Assembly: GCF_039543545.1 (NCBI RefSeq)
Contig: NZ_BAABJY010000002.1
Span: forward strand, 744,001-808,000
Reading direction: 5' to 3'
Origin: Luteimonas vadosa
GTDB taxonomy: Bacteria > Pseudomonadota > Gammaproteobacteria > Xanthomonadales > Xanthomonadaceae
DNA: 64,000 nt
Shown here: piece after piece, positions 46,726 to 54,936 of the stretch
Position numbering within the stretch: the stretch's first letter is position 1
Layout: each line of letters begins with the position of its first letter
Translations under genes and position numbers: made by a program
Notes under the pieces: model-generated
Databases searched by the model: none
Told to the model about the DNA's origin: nothing
What the model saw: the letters and a program-made list of their open reading frames with translations, nothing else

Positions 46726-47463
46726 ATGCGCTTGGCCAGACTTCGCTCCCTGCTGCTCTTCGCCGGACTCGGCCTCGGTTTCGCCCTTGCACCCGGCGGC
46801 GCGGATGCGCAGACCGCGCCAGTCTCGTCCGACGGGACCCTGCTGTCCGTTTCCGCCCAGGCCGAAGCCAGCCGCGTGCCCGACGTCGCCACCCTGTCGA
46901 CCGGGGTGGTCACGCAGGCCGCCGACGCCAATGCCGCGCTTCGCGCGAATTCCGCGCAGATGGCCAAGGTCATGGCCTCCATCCGGGCGGCCGGCGTCGC
47001 CGAGAAGGACATCCAGACCAGCGGCATCAACGTCAATCCGCAGTACCGTTATGCCGAGAACCAGCCACCGACCATCACTGGGTACCAGGCGAGCAACAAC
47101 GTCAGCATCAAGGTGCGCGACATCGCCAAACTCGGCGAGGTGCTCGATGCGCTCGTGTCCAGCGGCGCCAACCAGGTCAACGGCCCGAGCTTCGAGATCG
47201 ACCAGCCCGAGGCGGTCTATGACGAGGCCCGGCGCGCCGCGCTGGAGAAGGCGCGTCAGCGCGCTGAGATGTACGCCAAATCCCTGGGCATGCAGGTTCG
47301 TCGCATCGTCAGCATCAGCGAGGGCGGCGGGTTCGCCAGGCCGATGCCGATGTTGCGCGTGCACGCCGAGGCGATGGACGCGGCCGCCGCGCCGCCGCCT
47401 GTTTCGCCGGGCGAGACGACCCTGTCGGCCAGCCTCGACGTCGTCTTCGAACTGGGGCGTTGA
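46726..47463 (+). CDS. Periplasmic SIMPL-domain (DUF541) protein
   Basis: A 245-residue exported protein: signal peptide to about residue 29 (cleavage near GGADAQT), then a full SIMPL/DUF541 domain (LLSVSAQAEASRVPDVATLS, AGVAEKDIQTSGINVNPQY, KARQRAEMYAKSLGM). The family includes E. coli YggE, linked to oxidative-stress tolerance, and animal proteins interacting with Pelle-like kinase; the biochemical role is unknown. ATG 46726 follows GGAGA. It diverges from maf. A short tail rich in Ala and Pro precedes the last beta strand. Confidence 0.88.
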   Translation: MRLARLRSLLLFAGLGLGFALAPGGADAQTAPVSSDGTLLSVSAQAEASRVPDVATLSTGVVTQAADANAALRANSAQMAKVMASIRAAGVAEKDIQTSGINVNPQYRYAENQPPTITGYQASNNVSIKVRDIAKLGEVLDALVSSGANQVNGPSFEIDQPEAVYDEARRAALEKARQRAEMYAKSLGMQVRRIVSISEGGGFARPMPMLRVHAEAMDAAAAPPPVSPGETTLSASLDVVFELGR

Positions 47464-47498
47464 GCACCCGACCTCCGAACCATCCAAGTGGTGATTGC

Positions 47499-47690
47499 AT
47501 GATTCCCGACAAGCGCGAGAGACCGGACACGACGCCTGGCGTAGACCCCGGCGACCAGCCCGGCTATGCCGAAGAGCAGCCCGACAGCCGCGAGGACGCG
47601 CAACGCCGCGGGGCCGGCACCGACACGGATCCCGACGAAGGTGGCCTGGATCGCGAACCGGACGCAAGCGCGGATCCGGCGGAGGACTGA
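47499..47690 (+). CDS. Small acidic hypothetical protein
   Basis: A 63-residue open frame, Asp/Glu/Pro/Gly-rich and predicted unstructured (MIPDKRERPDTTPGVDPG, ending DREPDASADPAED). It starts 35 bases after the SIMPL gene. There is no good ribosome-binding site, but the composition (TPGVDPGDQPGYAEEQP, GTDTDPDEGGLD) looks like a small conserved protein I associate with xanthomonads rather than random GC-rich noise, which would be Arg/Ala-rich. Role unknown; it could be a chaperone-like or nucleic-acid-mimicking acidic peptide, but that is a guess. Confidence 0.5.
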   Translation: MIPDKRERPDTTPGVDPGDQPGYAEEQPDSREDAQRRGAGTDTDPDEGGLDREPDASADPAED

Positions 47691-47950
47691 CGCGCGAAAT
47701 CAACTGCCAGACTGCACCCCCCGCGGCGGGCGACGACGGAACGCTGTAGCGCCAAAGGCACTTGGGTCCGCCGCCCATCCCCGTGCTTGCACCGTGGGTC
47801 CGGCACCGGCCCGCGCTCACCCGACTTTCACCTCCCCGGGGCGCACGTTCGAAGCGCAAGAGTGGTCACGCGTCGGCCTGGGTCGTTCGCCCGACCCCGC
47901 TCGTCCCACCGGCGCGTTCACGTTCGCACACGCCAACCCGGAGGTGGACC

Positions 47951-48640
47951 ATGGGCAACTCAAGCTTCGTTACGTATGGACCAGGCGGCTTCGATCGCAT
48001 CAGGACAGGCCGCATCGACCCCAACCGCGTCGTCGGCATCAGCGGAACCATCGCACTCAACGTCCTCCTGCTCATGCTGCTCCTGGTGCCGTTGGGCCAG
48101 CCACCCGGGAGTCTGCCGGTGGCGCCACCCATGGCGATCGACTGGATCGAAGCCAAGCCGGTCGAGCCCGATCCGCCCCCGCCCATTCCGGTGGCGGTCG
48201 TGCGTCCGGAGACACGGACACCGGTGGAAGTTCGGCGCGAGCTCGCGCCGGTGGTCGACGTGCCGGTGATGGTGGAGCACGGCACCCTGCCGGCCGACCG
48301 GGACGAGCCCCCCGCGGTCGCCCGCAGCGCGACGCCCTCCATCGAACCGGCGAGCCCGCCGGCCGGCGCGCGCCTGCAGTACGAGACGGCCCCTGCCCCG
48401 AGCTACCCGCGCGACATGCTGATGGCGGGCATCGAAGGCACGGTCCTGCTCGAGGTCCTCGTCGGGATCGACGGAAGGCCCGTCGACGTGACGGTCCACC
48501 AGAGCAGCGGGCGGCGTGAATTCGACGAGGCGGCGCGCCGGCAAGTGCTGCGCCACTGGCGGTTCCGGCCCGCGATGCAAGGCGGCCGCGCGGTGCAGGC
48601 CATCGGCATCGTGCCGATCGAGTTCAACCTGAATCGCTGA
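47951..48640 (+). CDS. TonB-like energy transducer protein
   Basis: A 229-residue protein of TonB architecture. A Gly-rich cytoplasmic N-terminus (MGNSSFVTYGPGGFDR) precedes one transmembrane helix (about residues 34-50), a Pro-rich periplasmic stretch with KPVEPDPPPPIPVAVV, and a C-terminal TonB domain (SYPRDMLMAGIEGTVLLEVL, then VGIDGRPVDVTV, with RHWRFRPAMQGGRAV). It should couple the proton motive force via ExbB/ExbD to outer-membrane transporters, but exbB and exbD are not in the window. The transmembrane helix lacks the usual SHLS-type histidine, so a role other than classical TonB is possible. GGAGGTGG precedes the ATG. The 260 bases upstream hold no gene I can support. Confidence 0.82.
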   Translation: MGNSSFVTYGPGGFDRIRTGRIDPNRVVGISGTIALNVLLLMLLLVPLGQPPGSLPVAPPMAIDWIEAKPVEPDPPPPIPVAVVRPETRTPVEVRRELAPVVDVPVMVEHGTLPADRDEPPAVARSATPSIEPASPPAGARLQYETAPAPSYPRDMLMAGIEGTVLLEVLVGIDGRPVDVTVHQSSGRREFDEAARRQVLRHWRFRPAMQGGRAVQAIGIVPIEFNLNR

Positions 48641-48730
48641 AGGCTCGCGTCGATTGCCGTCGCCCGCGGCCGGGAAGCCGCGCGGCGGCGGCATGTCCCG
48701 GGTTCCCGCCTGGCATCGCCTCCGAACCGG

Positions 48731-49201
48731 TCAGGCGCGATGGTAGGGATGGTTCGCGAGCATGGCGGCGGCGCGGTACAGCTGTTCGGCGCAGACCAGC
48801 CGCACGAGCATGTGGGGGAGGGTCAGCGGCCCCAGCGACCAGGTTTCGTCGGCACGAGACAAGACCTCGGGCGCATGGCCCTCCGGTCCACCGACCAGCA
48901 ACGCCAGGTCGCGCCCCATCCCCCGCCAGTCGGCAAGGCGCTGCGACAGTTGCGGAGACGACCACGCGTGGCCGCGCCCATCCAGCGCAATGACGAGCGC
49001 CTGCTTCGGCAATGCCGCCAGCACCCGGGCGCCTTCATCCTGCGTGGCACGAGCGGCGTCCCGCCCCTTGCCGCGGACGCCGGGAGCAATCTCCACCAGT
49101 TCCAGCGGCAACCAGTGCGACAGGCGCTTCTGGTATTCGGCGAAGCCTTCCGCGACCCAGGCGGGCGGACGCTCCCCGATCGCGATCAACCGCGCTTTCA
49201 T
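48731..49201 (-). CDS. rlmH: 23S rRNA (pseudouridine-1915-N3)-methyltransferase RlmH
   Basis: The 156-residue SPOUT methyltransferase modifies pseudouridine 1915 of helix 69 in the 70S ribosome. Motifs are MKARLIAIGERPPAWV at the start, ALDGRGHAWSSPQLSQRLA, the cofactor knot ALLVGGPEGHAPEVL and the C-terminal CAEQLYRAAAMLANHPYHRA. The length matches E. coli RlmH (155). It is the last gene of the leuS-lptE-holA-nadD-rsfS-rlmH unit, 83 bases after rsfS, an association conserved across bacteria. Confidence 0.97.
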   Translation of the reverse strand: MKARLIAIGERPPAWVAEGFAEYQKRLSHWLPLELVEIAPGVRGKGRDAARATQDEGARVLAALPKQALVIALDGRGHAWSSPQLSQRLADWRGMGRDLALLVGGPEGHAPEVLSRADETWSLGPLTLPHMLVRLVCAEQLYRAAAMLANHPYHRA

Positions 49202-49284
49202 GACGCCAGGTCACGTCGCGCGCTTGCCGGCGAAGCTGCGCGGGACCGTGGAGGACAGCGGCGGAAGCTGGGCACCGAGGCCGC

Positions 49285-49698
49285 TCAGGTGCTCGCCTCG
49301 CCCTCGGCCTCCAGCTCAGGGGGCTCGTCGCCGACCGTCCACAGGCGCTCGAGCGCGTAGAACTCGCGCACCCGCGGCAGGAAGACATGGACCACCACGT
49401 CACCGAGGTCCACAAGGACCCATTCGGCCTCGCGCTCGCCTTCGACGCCCAGCGGCTGGCAATCCAGGCGCTTGGCGTACTTGACCACCTCGTCGGCGAT
49501 CGACTTGACGTGCCGGGTCGAGGTGCCCGACGCGATCACCATGAAGTCGCAGACGCTGGTCTTGCCGCGGACGTCGATCTCGACGACGTCCTGGGCCTTG
49601 AGTTCGGCCACGGCGTCGAGCACGGAACGGAGCAGCACGTCGGTCGGCGGTGGCGGGTTCGGGAGGCGGGTCTTGATGACTTGCGCGGGATTGGTCAA
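49285..49698 (-). CDS. rsfS: Ribosomal silencing factor RsfS
   Basis: RsfS (YbeB) binds L14 on the 50S subunit and blocks subunit joining during starvation. The core KAQDVVEIDVRGKTSVCDFM and SGTSTRHVKSIADEVVKYAK, with EAEWVLVDLGDVVVHVFLP, is strongly conserved. The start is uncertain: TTG 49698 gives 137 residues and an N-terminal Pro-rich tail, whereas a GTG inside LPNPPPPTDVLL would give a protein closer to the short E. coli form. No clear ribosome-binding site precedes either. It lies 31 bases after nadD, in the usual order. Confidence 0.92.
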   Translation of the reverse strand: MTNPAQVIKTRLPNPPPPTDVLLRSVLDAVAELKAQDVVEIDVRGKTSVCDFMVIASGTSTRHVKSIADEVVKYAKRLDCQPLGVEGEREAEWVLVDLGDVVVHVFLPRVREFYALERLWTVGDEPPELEAEGEAST

Positions 49699-49729
49699 GG
49701 GCGCTGGGCTCGGATGGTCACGGAAGGGA

Positions 49730-50395
49730 TTATAGCGAAGGGTCCGGCGTGGAGCCGTCACGATAGAGCCGGTGGCGCTGGATGTAGTCCGCGACGGCGG
49801 GCGGCACGTCCTCGCGCCAGGACAAGCCGCGCGCGATCGCACGCCGGATCGCAGTCGCGGAGGCGGGATGCAAGGGCTGCTCCAGGCGGAGCACGCGGCC
49901 CGCGGGGGATTCTTTCAGGTCGTCGGGGCGGTGGGTCCAGCGCCCGCGCAGGGCGTCGGCGAGGCCGGGCGCAAGACGGTCGTCGAGCGGACTGCCGGCG
50001 CGATCGGCGACAACGAAGTGGCAGCAGTCCAACAGCTCGCGCCACCGCTTCCACTCGGGCAGTCCACGGAAGCTGTCCGCGCCGAGCAGCCAGGCGATCG
50101 GCTGTTCGCGACCGTGCTGCAGCCGCAAGTCGTGCAGGGTGTCGATGGTATAGCTGGCCGCGTCGCGCGCCAGCTCGCGGCGGTCGACGCACAGGCCGGG
50201 TTCACCTGCGACGGCGAGGTCCAGCATGTCCGCCCGCTGGGGGGCACTGGCCCCGGGGCTGGGCCGATGGGGCGGATCGGCCGCGGGCACCAGTGCGATC
50301 GTCTCCCGCAGCGCAACATGCGCCGCACGGGCGATGGACAGGTGCCCTTCGTGCACCGGGTCGAACGTGCCGCCGTAGAAGACCAGCAGGTTCAC
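49730..50395 (-). CDS. nadD: Nicotinate-nucleotide adenylyltransferase
   Basis: The 221-residue enzyme makes nicotinic acid adenine dinucleotide from NaMN and ATP, the penultimate step of NAD synthesis. FYGGTFDPVHEGHL, with the nucleotidyltransferase (H/T)xGH motif, opens the protein; WLLGADSFRGLPEWKRW and the C-terminal SATAIRRAIARGLS (an ISSTxIR-type motif) complete it. GTG 50395 overlaps the holA stop as GTGA. It is coupled to holA upstream and rsfS downstream. Confidence 0.96.
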   Translation of the reverse strand: MNLLVFYGGTFDPVHEGHLSIARAAHVALRETIALVPAADPPHRPSPGASAPQRADMLDLAVAGEPGLCVDRRELARDAASYTIDTLHDLRLQHGREQPIAWLLGADSFRGLPEWKRWRELLDCCHFVVADRAGSPLDDRLAPGLADALRGRWTHRPDDLKESPAGRVLRLEQPLHPASATAIRRAIARGLSWREDVPPAVADYIQRHRLYRDGSTPDPSL

Positions 50396-51456
50396 CGCCC
50401 GATCATCGCGCACGCCCGCTTCTCCGCGATCGCCAGCAACAGCCGTTCCAATTGCTGCCATGGATCGCCCGGTGCACGGCCCTTGGCGCTCCGGTCGATG
50501 CGTCCGGCTTCGGCGACGAACCGGTCCCAGCGCGCCGCCTCGTGGCGTTGCAGGGCGCGCCGGTAGACCGCCTGCTTCGAATCCCAGATGCGCTGTGCCT
50601 TGAACTCCGCCGCCAGGTTGCCGCCGCGCGCTGCCACTCGCGCGAGCGCCGCGGCGCGCTGCAGTTCCATGACCACCATGCCCATCAGCGCGGGCAGCAC
50701 CGTGCCTTCGGCACGCAGGCCAGCGAGCATTCGCGACGCCATGGCGCCCTGTCCGTTCATCGCCGCATCGACCAGGCGGAACACGTCGAAGCGGGCGGCG
50801 TCCGCGACCAGGGACTCCATCGCCTCGGCGCTCAGCGGGGAGGGCTTGCCGGACGCCGCAGCCTGGTCGGGGTCGAGGAGCAACGCGAGCTTGTCGATTT
50901 CCTGGGCCGCGGCGAGCAGGTTGCCGTCGACCCGCTCCGCCAGCCGCTGCACCGCTTCGGGCTCGGCCTGCAATCCCCTGCTCCGCAGGCGCGCCTCGAT
51001 CCAGGCCGCCAGTTCGTGCGGCTTCACGGCCCAGGCCATCACCGCGGCGCCGATCCGCTCCATTTCATCGCTCCATTTGCCGCCGTGCTTCTTGCTCCAG
51101 TCGTGGCAGGTGACCAGCAGGCAGACGTCATCGGGCGGCTCGGCACAGAAAGCCAGGATTTCCCTAGAGCCATCCTTCCCCGGCTTGCCCGTCGGCAAGC
51201 GAACCTCGACCAGCCTCCGGGCGCTGAACAGTCCAGGCGCGCGCAGAGCCGCCGCGAACGCCTCCCAGTCGACATCACGCTGGTTCCCCTGGGCCTCGTG
51301 GACTTCGCGGTCGACGATCCCCCTAGTGCGCGCGGCGGCACGCACGGCATCCGCCGCCTCCAGCACGCGGAGCGGCTCCGGCCCTGCGATCAGGTAGGCC
51401 GGCCGCAGGTCGGTGTCGGCTAGATGTCGCGGGAGCTGCTCAGGGGTGAGCTTCAT
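50392..51456 (-). CDS. holA: DNA polymerase III subunit delta
   Basis: The 354-residue delta subunit of the clamp loader opens the beta sliding clamp. Family features: YLIAGPEPLRVLEAADAVR at the N-terminus, LFSARRLVEVRLPTGKPGKD (clamp-interacting helix region) and the three-domain layout with the C-terminal collar. The length is close to the 343 residues of E. coli. It lies 19 bases after lptE and overlaps nadD by four bases, the same order as in enterobacteria. Confidence 0.95.
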   Translation of the reverse strand: MKLTPEQLPRHLADTDLRPAYLIAGPEPLRVLEAADAVRAAARTRGIVDREVHEAQGNQRDVDWEAFAAALRAPGLFSARRLVEVRLPTGKPGKDGSREILAFCAEPPDDVCLLVTCHDWSKKHGGKWSDEMERIGAAVMAWAVKPHELAAWIEARLRSRGLQAEPEAVQRLAERVDGNLLAAAQEIDKLALLLDPDQAAASGKPSPLSAEAMESLVADAARFDVFRLVDAAMNGQGAMASRMLAGLRAEGTVLPALMGMVVMELQRAAALARVAARGGNLAAEFKAQRIWDSKQAVYRRALQRHEAARWDRFVAEAGRIDRSAKGRAPGDPWQQLERLLLAIAEKRACAMIGR

Positions 51457-51475
51457 TCACTGTCGCGGCATGGCT

Positions 51476-51991
51476 TCAGGGCGCGACGGCCCGCGGCGCC
51501 TTGAGCACCGTGCCGATCCGCCTCAGGATCGATGCCGTCATTTCCTTCTGGAGTTCCCGCGACAGGATTTCACGCTCGCCCTCGGTCCCGGAGGAAGCCG
51601 TGGGCACCGAGATGTAATCGCGCGAGAGCTCGATGGCCTGCTGAGGCACGAGGACCTCGCCATCGGCATCCTCGAACCGGAAGATCACCGCATAGCGCAA
51701 GGTGAACTCCTGCGCCCGGCCGAACTGGTCGACACTGATCGGCGTATCACCCCACCGCTCCCCGACCACGGTTAGCGCCGCGACATCATCGTTCCCGCCG
51801 GCGGCCATGTCCGCGCCCGCGCGGCGGAGGGACTGCTCGAGCGCATAGACCAGCGCGCTGTTCGGGTTGCTCGAGACGACCCTGACCGCGCCAATGTCGG
51901 ACGGCAGCGCCAGTCCGCCCCGCAGGTGGAAGCCGCAGGCACTCAGGGCGAGCATCACCAGCAGGCCCGGGATCAGGAGGAATGTTTTCAT
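51476..51991 (-). CDS. lptE: LPS assembly lipoprotein LptE
   Basis: The 171-residue outer-membrane lipoprotein plugs the LptD barrel and helps insert LPS. A signal sequence (MKTFLLIPGLLVMLALSAC) leads to a lipobox with Cys19, followed by GFHLRGG, the classic LptE opening. The rest forms the two-layer alpha/beta fold (SNPNSALVYALEQSLRRAG). ATG 51991 begins the signal sequence; an earlier in-frame ATG overlapping leuS is rejected. It is located between leuS and holA, as in enterobacteria. Confidence 0.94.
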   Translation of the reverse strand: MKTFLLIPGLLVMLALSACGFHLRGGLALPSDIGAVRVVSSNPNSALVYALEQSLRRAGADMAAGGNDDVAALTVVGERWGDTPISVDQFGRAQEFTLRYAVIFRFEDADGEVLVPQQAIELSRDYISVPTASSGTEGEREILSRELQKEMTASILRRIGTVLKAPRAVAP

Positions 51992-52053
51992 CCGCGCAGT
52001 CTGGACGAGCCGGCGCGCACGGGCAAGCGTTGCGGGCACGCCGGGGCGTACCT

Positions 52054-54816
52054 TCATCCCGCGACGATGTTCACGATCTTGCCCGGCACGACGATCACCT
52101 TGCGGACCGCCACGCCCTCCAGGAAGCGGGCGACGTGCGGCTCCGCCAGCGCCTGCGCTTCGACCGCCTCCCGCGTCGCGTCGGTCGCGACCTCGATGGT
52201 GCCGCGCAGCTTGCCGTTGACCTGCACCGCCAAGGTCACCGCGTCACGGGCGAGCGCGTCCGGATCGGCAACGGGGAACGCCACGTCTTCCAGAACGGTC
52301 TCCGCGTTGCCGAGGACCTGCCACAGGACATGGCAGGCATGCGGGGTGACCGGGTTGAGCAGCAGCACCATCGTCTGCAGCGCCTCGTGGCGGACGGCAC
52401 GACCCTGGTCGCTTGTGTCGTCGAACTTCGCCACGTGGTTGAGCAGCTCCATCAGGGCCGCGATGGCGGTGTTGAAACTGTGGCGGCGCCCATAGTCGTC
52501 CGCGACCTTCTGGATGGTCTCGTGCAATTGCCGGCGCAGCGTCCTCTGCCCTGCGTCCAGCGCTGCCGCATCCACGCCGGGATGGTCGGGCTGCCCGGCA
52601 TGGCGGTGCACCTCGCGCCAGAAGCGGCGGACGAACCGGGACATGCCTTCGACCCCGGCCTCGTTCCATTCCAGCGACTGGTCCGGCGGCGCGGCGAACA
52701 TGGAGAACAGGCGAACGGTGTCGGCGCCGAACCTGTCGACCATGGCTTGCGGATCGACCCCGTTGTTCTTGGACTTCGACATCTTCTCGATGCCGCCGAC
52801 GAGCACCGGCGCGCCATCGGACTTCGCCTTCGCACCGACGATGCGTCCCTTGCCGTCGCGCTCGATGTCGACATCCGCGGGGTTGATCCAGTCGCGCGCA
52901 CCATTCTCCAGCTCGCGGTAGAACGTGTCCGCGACCACCATTCCCTGGGTCAGCAGGCGGACCGCCGGCTCGTCGCTGTGCACAAGGCCCTCGTCGCGCA
53001 TGAGCTTGTGGAAGAACCGGAAATAGAGCAGGTGCAGGATGGCGTGCTCGATGCCGCCGATGTACTGGTCGACCGGCGTCCAGTAGTCGGCGCGCGAGTC
53101 GACCATGTCTGCCGCCCCGGGCGAGGTGTACCTCGCGTAGTACCAGCTCGACTCCATGAACGTATCGAAGGTGTCGGTTTCGCGCTCGGCGGGACCGCCG
53201 CAACCTGGACACGTGGTCTTGCGCCATTGGGGATCGGCCTTGATCGGCGACTGCACCACCCCCTGGGCGAAGGCGTCCGCGACGTCCTCGGGCAGGACCA
53301 CGGGCAGCTGGTCCTCGGGCACGGGCAGCGCGCCGCAATCGCTGCAGTAGACCACCGGGATCGGGCAACCCCAGTAGCGCTGGCGCGACACGCCCCAGTC
53401 GCGGAGCCGGAAATTGACCCGCTTGTGGCCGCGGCCCTCGCGTTCGAAGCGCTCGGCCAATGCCGACAACGCCCCATCGAAGTCCAGGCCGTCGAACTCG
53501 CCGGAGTTCACCAGCCAGCCGCGCTCCACGAAAGCGCCCTGCTCCTGGATGCTTCGCTGGAACTCCTCGACCACGCGCACCGCGGCGATGGTGTCGTAGG
53601 CATCGAGGGAAAGTCCCGTCAGCGCGGCGCCCAGCGCGTCCCCGCCATGCCTGGGGTCGGACGCGATCTCACGCACCGCGTCTCGGACCGCGTCGGGCAC
53701 CACCACCATCCGGATCGGCAACCCATAGGCCTTGGCGAATTCCCAGTCGCGCTGGTCGTGGCCCGGCACGGCCATCACCGCGCCGGTGCCGTAGCCCATC
53801 AGCACGAAGTTGGCCACGAAGATCGGCAACTCCTCGCCGCTGACCGGATGGATCGCGCGCAGGCCAGTATCCATCCCGCGCTTTGCCTGGGTTTCCAGCT
53901 CGGCCTCGGACACGCCTCCGCGGCGGAGCTCGGCGATGAACGCGGCGAGCTCCGCGTCGCCGGCGGCCGCTTCCGTGGCCAGCGGGTGTTCGGCGGCGAT
54001 CGACAGGAAGGTCGCGCCCATGAGCGTATCCGGGCGCGTGGTGTAGACCTCAACCTTGCGGTTGCTGCCGGCGACGTCGAACGCGAACTCCAGCCCCTCG
54101 CTGCGCCCGATCCAGTTGCGCTGCATGGTCTTGACCGACTCCGGCCAACCCGGCAACTGGTCCAGGCCGTCGAGCAGTTCCTGGGCGTAGTCGGTGATCT
54201 TGAGGAACCATTGCGGGATCTCCCGCTTCTCGACCACCGCCCCGGAGCGCCAGCCGCGGCCGTCGACCACCTGCTCGTTGGCCAGCACGGTCTGGTCGAC
54301 AGGGTCCCAGTTCACCACTGAATTCTTGCGGTAGGCCAGTCCCTTCTTCATCAACCGCACGAACATGCGCTGCTCATGGACGTAATACGATGGCTGGCAG
54401 GTGGCGAATTCGCGCGACCAGTCGATGGCGTAGCCCATCGTCTTGAACTGGCCGCGCATCCGCTCGATGTTGGCGTAAGTCCATTCCGCAGGCGCGGTGC
54501 GGTGCTTGATCGCCGCATTCTCGGCGGGCAGCCCGAAGGCGTCCCATCCCATCGGCTGCAGCACGTTCTTGCCCGTCATCCGCTGGTAGCGACTGATCAC
54601 GTCGCCGATGGTGTAGTTGCGCACATGGCCCATGTGCAGCGCGCCGGACGGATACGGCAACATCGACAGGCAGTAGAACTTCGGCCTGTCGGGGCGCTCG
54701 ACCACCTCGTAGACCCGATGGGCCTCCCAGTACCCCCTCGCCGCCGCCTCCACCTGCGCTGGCTGGTAGGCGGCCGGATCGATGTGGGTGTCGGGGGTAG
54801 GCGATGGGGTGGGCAC
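52054..54816 (-). CDS. leuS: Leucine--tRNA ligase
   Basis: The 920-residue class I synthetase charges tRNA-Leu. The ATP-binding HMGH motif (residues 61-64, in LPYPSGALHMGHVRNYTIGD) and KMSKS (678-682) are intact. The CP1 editing domain, a zinc-type CPGCGG segment, and the anticodon-binding and C-terminal domains follow in order. It is about 60 residues longer than E. coli LeuS (860), part of it an N-terminal Pro/Thr-rich extension. It heads the leuS-lptE-holA-nadD-rsfS-rlmH unit and diverges from the methyltransferase gene. Confidence 0.97.
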   Translation of the reverse strand: MPTPSPTPDTHIDPAAYQPAQVEAAARGYWEAHRVYEVVERPDRPKFYCLSMLPYPSGALHMGHVRNYTIGDVISRYQRMTGKNVLQPMGWDAFGLPAENAAIKHRTAPAEWTYANIERMRGQFKTMGYAIDWSREFATCQPSYYVHEQRMFVRLMKKGLAYRKNSVVNWDPVDQTVLANEQVVDGRGWRSGAVVEKREIPQWFLKITDYAQELLDGLDQLPGWPESVKTMQRNWIGRSEGLEFAFDVAGSNRKVEVYTTRPDTLMGATFLSIAAEHPLATEAAAGDAELAAFIAELRRGGVSEAELETQAKRGMDTGLRAIHPVSGEELPIFVANFVLMGYGTGAVMAVPGHDQRDWEFAKAYGLPIRMVVVPDAVRDAVREIASDPRHGGDALGAALTGLSLDAYDTIAAVRVVEEFQRSIQEQGAFVERGWLVNSGEFDGLDFDGALSALAERFEREGRGHKRVNFRLRDWGVSRQRYWGCPIPVVYCSDCGALPVPEDQLPVVLPEDVADAFAQGVVQSPIKADPQWRKTTCPGCGGPAERETDTFDTFMESSWYYARYTSPGAADMVDSRADYWTPVDQYIGGIEHAILHLLYFRFFHKLMRDEGLVHSDEPAVRLLTQGMVVADTFYRELENGARDWINPADVDIERDGKGRIVGAKAKSDGAPVLVGGIEKMSKSKNNGVDPQAMVDRFGADTVRLFSMFAAPPDQSLEWNEAGVEGMSRFVRRFWREVHRHAGQPDHPGVDAAALDAGQRTLRRQLHETIQKVADDYGRRHSFNTAIAALMELLNHVAKFDDTSDQGRAVRHEALQTMVLLLNPVTPHACHVLWQVLGNAETVLEDVAFPVADPDALARDAVTLAVQVNGKLRGTIEVATDATREAVEAQALAEPHVARFLEGVAVRKVIVVPGKIVNIVAG

Positions 54817-54936
54817 GGGGCGACTGCGCGCGGGGGAGCCGGAAGCCTACCGCAGTGCAGCATCGGCCGCCACGCGCCCGGTATCATCCAGCCGCGACGC
54901 ATCTGGAGCAGGCGCCTGGAAAACGAACCACAACGT

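Noticed and set aside
49387..54321. Two long open frames on the plus strand opposite rsfS-holA and leuS
   Set aside because: They run across several real genes and their boundaries, which a real gene would not do; no ribosome-binding sites or known motifs.
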